The notes under the pieces: model-generated
Databases searched by the model: none
What the model saw: the letters and a program-made list of their open reading frames with translations, nothing else
Told to the model about the DNA's origin: nothing
Part shown: one piece after another, positions 60,116-64,000 of the stretch
How the letters are laid out: every line of letters begins with the position of its first letter
Position numbering within the stretch: the stretch's first letter is position 1
Made by a program: the position numbers and the translations under genes
From: Scatosoma sp900555925
Lineage (GTDB): Bacteria > Bacillota > Clostridia > Christensenellales > Borkfalkiaceae
Direction: 5' to 3'
NCBI GenBank assembly: GCA_959603585.1
Contig: CAUGYD010000003.1
Coordinates: forward strand, 1 to 64,000
DNA length: 64,000 nt

Positions 60116-61123
60116 ATGAAAAAGTTATACGTAGTAACGGGAGCAAACGGACACCTCGGAAATACCATCGTGCGATTATTGTCGGAACGCGGCGAAAAAG
60201 TCCGCGGACTCATCCTTCCGAACGAAGTTCCCGAATTTACCGAAAACGTCGAATACGTCAAGGGCGACGTGACCGATACGGATTCTCTGCGTCCGCTTTT
60301 CCTCAAAGGCGAGGACGAGGAAATCGTCCTCATCCATACCGCGGGAATCGTTACCATTGCGGATCACGTGACCGATAAACTCCTGCAAGTCAATGTGGAG
60401 GGAACAAAAAATCTCCTTTTCCTCTCCCTCGAAAACCATATCAAAAAATTCGTATACGTCAGCTCCGTGCACGCCATTCCCGAAAAGCCCCTGCACGTAC
60501 TGGAAGAAACGTCGGATTTCTCCGCGGAAAACGTTCACGGCGCCTACGCCAAGACGAAAGCCCTCGCCACAAAGGCGGTTCTGGAATTTTCGAGGTACGG
60601 ACTCGACGCCGTCGTCGTTCACCCGTCGGGAATCCTCGGACCTTACGACTGCTCGGGAAATCATCTCGTACAGCTCGTTTCCGACTACGTTTCGGGAAAA
60701 CTCCCCGCCTGCGTCAAGGGCGGTTACGACTTCGTGGACGTCAGAGACGTCGCGGCAGGGACTCTGGCCGCGGCGGAAAAGGGAAAAAACGGGGAATGTT
60801 TTATCCTCTCCAACCGTCACTACGAAATCCGTGAAATTCTCGATATTGTCAAATCGCTTTCCGGCGGCAGAAAACTCCCCGTCCTTCCCGTCTGGCTGGC
60901 GAAGTTGGGACTGCCTTTCGTCAGGCTCGGCGCAAAGCTCAAAAAACGCCGTCCGCTGTATACGAAATATTCCCTGTATACGCTTTCCAGCAACGACAAA
61001 TTTTCTCACGAAAAGGCGACGAAAGAACTCGGTTACAAACCGAGAGATTTATACGAAACTCTCCGCGATACGGTTCTTTGGCTCAAACGAAAAAAGGGCC
61101 TTCGGCTCGCCCCTGCCCGTTGA
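60116..61123 (+). CDS. NAD-dependent epimerase/dehydratase family protein
   Basis: 335 residues, extended SDR fold. N-terminal nucleotide loop TGANGHLG, acidic switch KGDVTD, catalytic Tyr/Lys in GAYAKTKALA, and VSSVHA with the catalytic Ser. Acts on a sugar nucleotide or a small carbonyl compound; the substrate is not clear. AGAGGTG before the ATG. Divergent from the TetR gene, which may repress it. Confidence 0.9.
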   Translation: MKKLYVVTGANGHLGNTIVRLLSERGEKVRGLILPNEVPEFTENVEYVKGDVTDTDSLRPLFLKGEDEEIVLIHTAGIVTIADHVTDKLLQVNVEGTKNLLFLSLENHIKKFVYVSSVHAIPEKPLHVLEETSDFSAENVHGAYAKTKALATKAVLEFSRYGLDAVVVHPSGILGPYDCSGNHLVQLVSDYVSGKLPACVKGGYDFVDVRDVAAGTLAAAEKGKNGECFILSNRHYEIREILDIVKSLSGGRKLPVLPVWLAKLGLPFVRLGAKLKKRRPLYTKYSLYTLSSNDKFSHEKATKELGYKPRDLYETLRDTVLWLKRKKGLRLAPAR

Positions 61124-61132
61124 ATGTCAAAT

Positions 61133-61174
61133 AAAATCCCCGCCCGCCGCTTCCTGCGGCGGGCGGGGATTTTT
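61133..61174 (+). terminator. Terminator of the epimerase gene
   Basis: A GC-rich stem of about 18 bp (AAATCCCCGCCCGCCGC and its complement, loop TTCCT) is followed by TTTTT. Confidence 0.9.
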
Positions 61175-61268
61175 CCCGATATGAAATTTCGTATGCTTAT
61201 CGTTATTCTAAGCCACCCTGTATATTGACAGTCGTCTCATATATTTATTGCAATTCCCATGTTTATCG

Positions 61269-62156
61269 TTATCTCGTGCGCTTTTTGCCCCAGAAGAACA
61301 ACGCCACCGTTCCCGGCCCCGTATGGCTGCCGATCGTCGTTCCGACGCTGTAAATCTCGACTTTTCCGTTCAATTTTTTGAAGCGGGATTCTATAATATC
61401 CGCAACCGCGCGGGCGTCGTCATAACAGGCGGAATTGGAAATATAGCATTTGCCCGAATAATCGAGACCGTCTTCGGCAAACTCCTCCATTTTCTTTTCG
61501 ATTTCTTCGATGACGCGCTTTTTGCCGCGGATTTTGAATCTCGGAATGAGTCTGCCCAGATCGTCCATATTGAGAAGCGGACAAATTTTCAAGAGATTTC
61601 CGATAAAGCCCGAAGCCTTGGAAATGCGGCCGCCGCGGACGTAATATTTGAGATCGGTGGAAAAGAACCAATGATGCACATTGAGTTTGTGATCCTCGGC
61701 CCAGCAAAAGAGATCTGCCGCAGACATGCCCTCGTCGCGAAGGTCTGCAAGTTTATCCATGAGAAGCCCGTAACCGGAGGAAGCCCCGAGGGAATCCACG
61801 ATATAAATTTTTCTTTCGGGAAATTTTTCTTTGAGAAGAGACGCCGCCGCAGTCGCTGAATTATATACGCCGGAAATTCCCGAGGAAAGGCAAACATGCA
61901 CGATGTCCTTGCCGGACTCCAAAAAAGGAGTAAAATATTCTACAAATTCTTCGACGTTGATTTGTGAAGTCCGGGTCATCTCCCCTTCCTCCATACGGCG
62001 ATAGAACTCGTCAAACGGGACGGTCTCACCGAGGTCGTCGGGGTATTCCTGTTCCCCGAGCGCATAATGGAAACAAATGTAATGAATATCTCTGGCTTCA
62101 AAATGTGCCTTGGTCAAATCTGCCGTGGAGCAACAGCTCAATATGTAATTTCCCAT
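61269..62156 (-). CDS. DegV family fatty-acid-binding protein
   Basis: 295 residues. Start NYILSCCSTADLTKAHF, conserved TSQINVEEFVEYF and CLSSGISGVYNSA, later STDLKYYVRGGRISKA and IGSHTGPGTVALFF. The DegV/FakB family binds a fatty acid and presents it to a kinase for phospholipid synthesis. ATG 62156 has GAGGT upstream. Monocistronic. Confidence 0.92.
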   Translation of the reverse strand: MGNYILSCCSTADLTKAHFEARDIHYICFHYALGEQEYPDDLGETVPFDEFYRRMEEGEMTRTSQINVEEFVEYFTPFLESGKDIVHVCLSSGISGVYNSATAAASLLKEKFPERKIYIVDSLGASSGYGLLMDKLADLRDEGMSAADLFCWAEDHKLNVHHWFFSTDLKYYVRGGRISKASGFIGNLLKICPLLNMDDLGRLIPRFKIRGKKRVIEEIEKKMEEFAEDGLDYSGKCYISNSACYDDARAVADIIESRFKKLNGKVEIYSVGTTIGSHTGPGTVALFFWGKKRTR

Positions 62157-62283
62157 AACAATACCTCTTTTCGGCTTTGACGCCGACTGATTTTTTATTC
62201 TTCTCTTTTTACGATCGAAAAATTTTTTCCGTTCCGCCCGAACGGGCAGCATGATAATATATCATTCGGATAACTATATATTT

Positions 62284-62312
62284 ATTATATCACATTCGAC
62301 CGAAAAAAGCAA
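62284..62312 (-). promoter_or_regulatory. Promoter of the DegV gene
   Basis: TTGCTT (62307-62312) and perfect TATAAT (62284-62289) with a 17-bp spacer on the minus strand. Confidence 0.75.
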
Positions 62313-62323
62313 TACCTGTCCGC

Positions 62324-62351
62324 AAAAAAGAGAGCCTGCGCTCTCTTTTTT
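62324..62351 (-). terminator. Terminator of the lipoprotein gene
   Basis: A perfect stem AAAAAAGAGAGC (62324-62335) pairs with GCTCTCTTTTTT (62340-62351), 4-base loop. Confidence 0.85.
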
Positions 62352-62388
62352 CTCTATCGACCTTCTTTTCCGCGATATGTTCGCTTCT

Positions 62389-62832
62389 CTATCGTATGTC
62401 GGGCGCGGCGATAAAATTCAAGGTATATTTTCTCCCTGACACGATCAAAGTTTCCGCTCTCGTTCCGTCGGCGTACTCTATTGCGCCTACGGTCAGAAAA
62501 GTCGCCTCCCCCTCGCCGAAATCGGCCCGATACAATGAAGCTCCGATCGCTTCCTCTCCGTATTTTTCATAAGTTCCACTCCATTCCCTTTCTCCCGAAA
62601 CGAATGTTATCGCCCCGTCCGCCGCCTCACAGACCATGTCGAGAACCTCTGCCTCCGGCCAATTCTGCGCCAGTTCTTCCGAACAATACAACACTTTTCC
62701 GTCGCTCGTATTTTGAAGCGTAGAAAATTGCCATTCCTTATCCTCTATGGAATAGTTTTTCCCCGAACAGCCGACCATGCCCGCAAAGACGGCAGCCAGC
62801 AAAGCGGCACAAAAAATCTTATTGCATTTCAT
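62389..62832 (-). CDS. Small lipoprotein
   Basis: 147 residues with a signal peptide and lipobox MVGC (Cys 22). The mature part is beta-rich (WQFSTLQNTSDGKVLYCSEEL; TRAETLIVSGRKYTLNFIA). No family recognised. ATG 62832 overlaps the zinc-ribbon gene stop (ATGA), so the two are coupled. Confidence 0.75.
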   Translation of the reverse strand: MKCNKIFCAALLAAVFAGMVGCSGKNYSIEDKEWQFSTLQNTSDGKVLYCSEELAQNWPEAEVLDMVCEAADGAITFVSGEREWSGTYEKYGEEAIGASLYRADFGEGEATFLTVGAIEYADGTRAETLIVSGRKYTLNFIAAPDIR

Positions 62833-63329
62833 ACCCGCTTTTTTTCCTCGTTCATCGCGCCGCAATAGGGACAGACAGCATCTGTGCCCTTATAGGTAAA
62901 TTTTGCGCCGCAATACTGACATTCCGCCGCGTGTAATTTTTCGGAGGGAGCCTGCGCTTCATTGAGCGCAAGCTCGTCGCCCTTGCGAACGAATCCGGAC
63001 AGATATCCCTTTTGGAAGCAAGTATCGAGCAAACTCCTTACCTCCTTTTCTGATTTTGAGAGCTGGGAAGCAATTTCCTGTACCGTGAGAAGATGTTCCT
63101 CCGTGACGGCATACACGAGCCGTTTGAGCCCAACCTTTCCTCCATAGGACACCCAAAACATGGGAGTTCCGTAAAATCCCAGCGCAGTGAATATAATTCC
63201 GATAATCATTACGGGCATGATTCCCTTCGACGCGCCGAGTACAATCATGGGAATCCCCGCGACAAACATTACGGAAAAGAGCATACTCAAAAAGAATAGC
63301 TTTTTTACCGCTCTTTCAATCATTTTCAT
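62829..63329 (-). CDS. Membrane, winged-helix and zinc-ribbon protein
   Basis: 166 residues. Two membrane helices (~12-58), a winged-helix-like segment (LLTVQEIASQLSKSEKEVRSLL), then a zinc ribbon at the C-terminus (CQYCGAKFTYKGTDAVCPYCG). GGAGG precedes the ATG. It is divergent from the SPFH-domain gene; proteins of this kind are often its neighbours, which suggests a shared job at the membrane. Function unknown. Confidence 0.75.
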   Translation of the reverse strand: MKMIERAVKKLFFLSMLFSVMFVAGIPMIVLGASKGIMPVMIIGIIFTALGFYGTPMFWVSYGGKVGLKRLVYAVTEEHLLTVQEIASQLSKSEKEVRSLLDTCFQKGYLSGFVRKGDELALNEAQAPSEKLHAAECQYCGAKFTYKGTDAVCPYCGAMNEEKKRV

Positions 63330-63352
63330 TTTCCGCCTCCGGTATTTGAGAA

Positions 63353-63393
63353 TGTATACAAAAAAGTATACAGAAAAATCCTGAAAAAGTCAA
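63353..63393 (-). promoter_or_regulatory. Promoter with overlapping TGTATAC palindrome
   Basis: TTGACT (63388-63393) and TATACT (63365-63370), 17-bp spacer. TGTATAC (63353-63359) and GTATACA (63366-63372) form a perfect inverted repeat over the -10 and start, a likely operator site. Confidence 0.68.
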
Positions 63394-63466
63394 GCGGAAA
63401 AAATAAGTGCGAAAAAAACGAATATTATAGAATTTTTCGGAAACAAAAGATGTTTATAAACAGCAT

Positions 63467-63495
63467 TTGACATTATTTACGAAAAGTAGTATACT
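63467..63495 (+). promoter_or_regulatory. Promoter of the SPFH-domain gene
   Basis: Perfect TTGACA (63467-63472) and TATACT (63490-63495) with a 17-bp spacer. Confidence 0.8.
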
Positions 63496-63549
63496 AATAG
63501 TATGAAGAAATCGACGCGGAATTTCTGCGCGTCGGGAGGGAGAAATATC

Positions 63550-64000
63550 ATGGCACTTCTTAAAGTAATCGAATGGGCGGATAATTCGTCCAATACGCTC
63601 GTATATAAAGTAGATACGAGGAAAAATGTAATCAAGCGCGGTTCCGCGCTGACTGTCCGCGAGGGACAGGTAGCAGTATTCTGCGACAAGGGACGTATGG
63701 CCGACGTCTTTCAGCCCGGCTATTATAAGCTGGATACGGACAGTTTGCCTATTCTCACTTCCCTGTTATCTTGGAAATACGGTTTCGAGACTCCCTTCAA
63801 ATCGGAAGTCTATTTCGTAAATACAAACCGTTTCACCAAACAGCGTTGGGGTACGGCAAATCCTATCATGCTCCGCGATCCCGATTTCGGAGCAGTGCGC
63901 GTCCGCGGTTACGGAACTTATTCTTTCCGCGTCAAGGACGCTTACGTATTTATGACTGAGCTTTCCGGTTCCCATTCCACCTATCGCACGGAGGATATTT
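63550..64000 (+). CDS. SPFH-domain protein, partial at window end
   Basis: Open for 150 codons to the window edge, so the C-terminus is missing. Starts MALLKVIEWADNSSNTLVYK, then VREGQVAVFCDKGRMADVF and FQPGYYKLDTD, then FVNTNRFTKQRWGTANPIML and VRGYGTYSFRVKD, the pattern of YdjI-like SPFH proteins, membrane scaffolds related to flotillin. GGGAGGG precedes the ATG. Divergent from the zinc-ribbon gene. Confidence 0.88.
   Translation, partial: MALLKVIEWADNSSNTLVYKVDTRKNVIKRGSALTVREGQVAVFCDKGRMADVFQPGYYKLDTDSLPILTSLLSWKYGFETPFKSEVYFVNTNRFTKQRWGTANPIMLRDPDFGAVRVRGYGTYSFRVKDAYVFMTELSGSHSTYRTEDI

Overview
The window looks like chromosomal DNA from an endospore-forming Firmicute of the Clostridia type, possibly an uncultured gut lineage of the Christensenellales kind; the placement is an inference from gene content and style. 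It carries the Firmicutes block yqfC-yqfD-phoH-pgpH-ybeY-era-yqzL-recO, a SipL-type spore morphogenesis protein, a veg-like gene, ppdK, the ispE step of the MEP pathway, and typical TTGACA/TATAAT promoters with AGGAGG ribosome sites. I saw no rRNA, tRNA, CRISPR array, prophage or insertion sequence.

Layout. 1-2500: a 17-bp tandem repeat, then two divergent modules, each pairing a very small minus-strand protein with a plus-strand regulator made of two fused XRE helix-turn-helix units, followed by a BspA-like lipoprotein. 2.5-4.4 kb: tsf and rpsB. 4.4-8.0 kb: a heterodimeric ABC exporter. 8.1-11.4 kb: a PII/DUF1538 membrane pair, then DUF1292-ruvX. 11.6-13.1 kb: a small membrane protein, a third small-protein/double-HTH module and a single-HTH protein. 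13.1-16.4 kb: a Myb-like coiled-coil protein, an unknown protein, a cyclophilin-like lipoprotein and a membrane protein. 16.5-19.2 kb: a phospholipid operon (flippase-like protein, pssA, psd). 19.5-23.2 kb: rpmG-secE-nusG-rplK-rplA and rplJ-rplL with their leaders. 23.3-29.1 kb: a lipoprotein, a small unknown, an aminotransferase, DUF975 and ppdK. 29.3-31.8 kb: a large Mrr-like nuclease with AT-hook-like repeats. 31.9-38.4 kb: the recO-to-yqfC cluster. 38.5-43.7 kb: a ClC channel and a second heterodimeric ABC exporter. 43.9-53.1 kb: a membrane protein, ispE, sipL, veg, uvrA and uvrB. 53.2-64 kb: small membrane/wHTH proteins, a P-type ATPase, an XRE membrane regulator, TetR with a divergent epimerase, DegV, a lipoprotein/zinc-ribbon pair and the start of an SPFH-domain gene.

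The most notable observations are four. (1) Three divergent small-protein/double-XRE modules occur; two of them share a promoter-operator block with identical 37-bp spacing between CCTAA and TTAGG arms. (2) Three promoters have a G10-G11 tract filling the -35/-10 spacer. Two lie in tandem before the phospholipid operon and one before a lipoprotein, which is the architecture of phase-variable promoters. (3) An Mrr-type nuclease has a long disordered linker with AT-hook-like motifs and an exact 34-bp internal repeat. (4) Sigma-E-type promoters sit before yqfC and sipL, supporting real sporulation control.

All calls come from reading the sequence and its translations; no database search was run. 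Family names rest on recognised motifs, and promoters and terminators are motif matches only.
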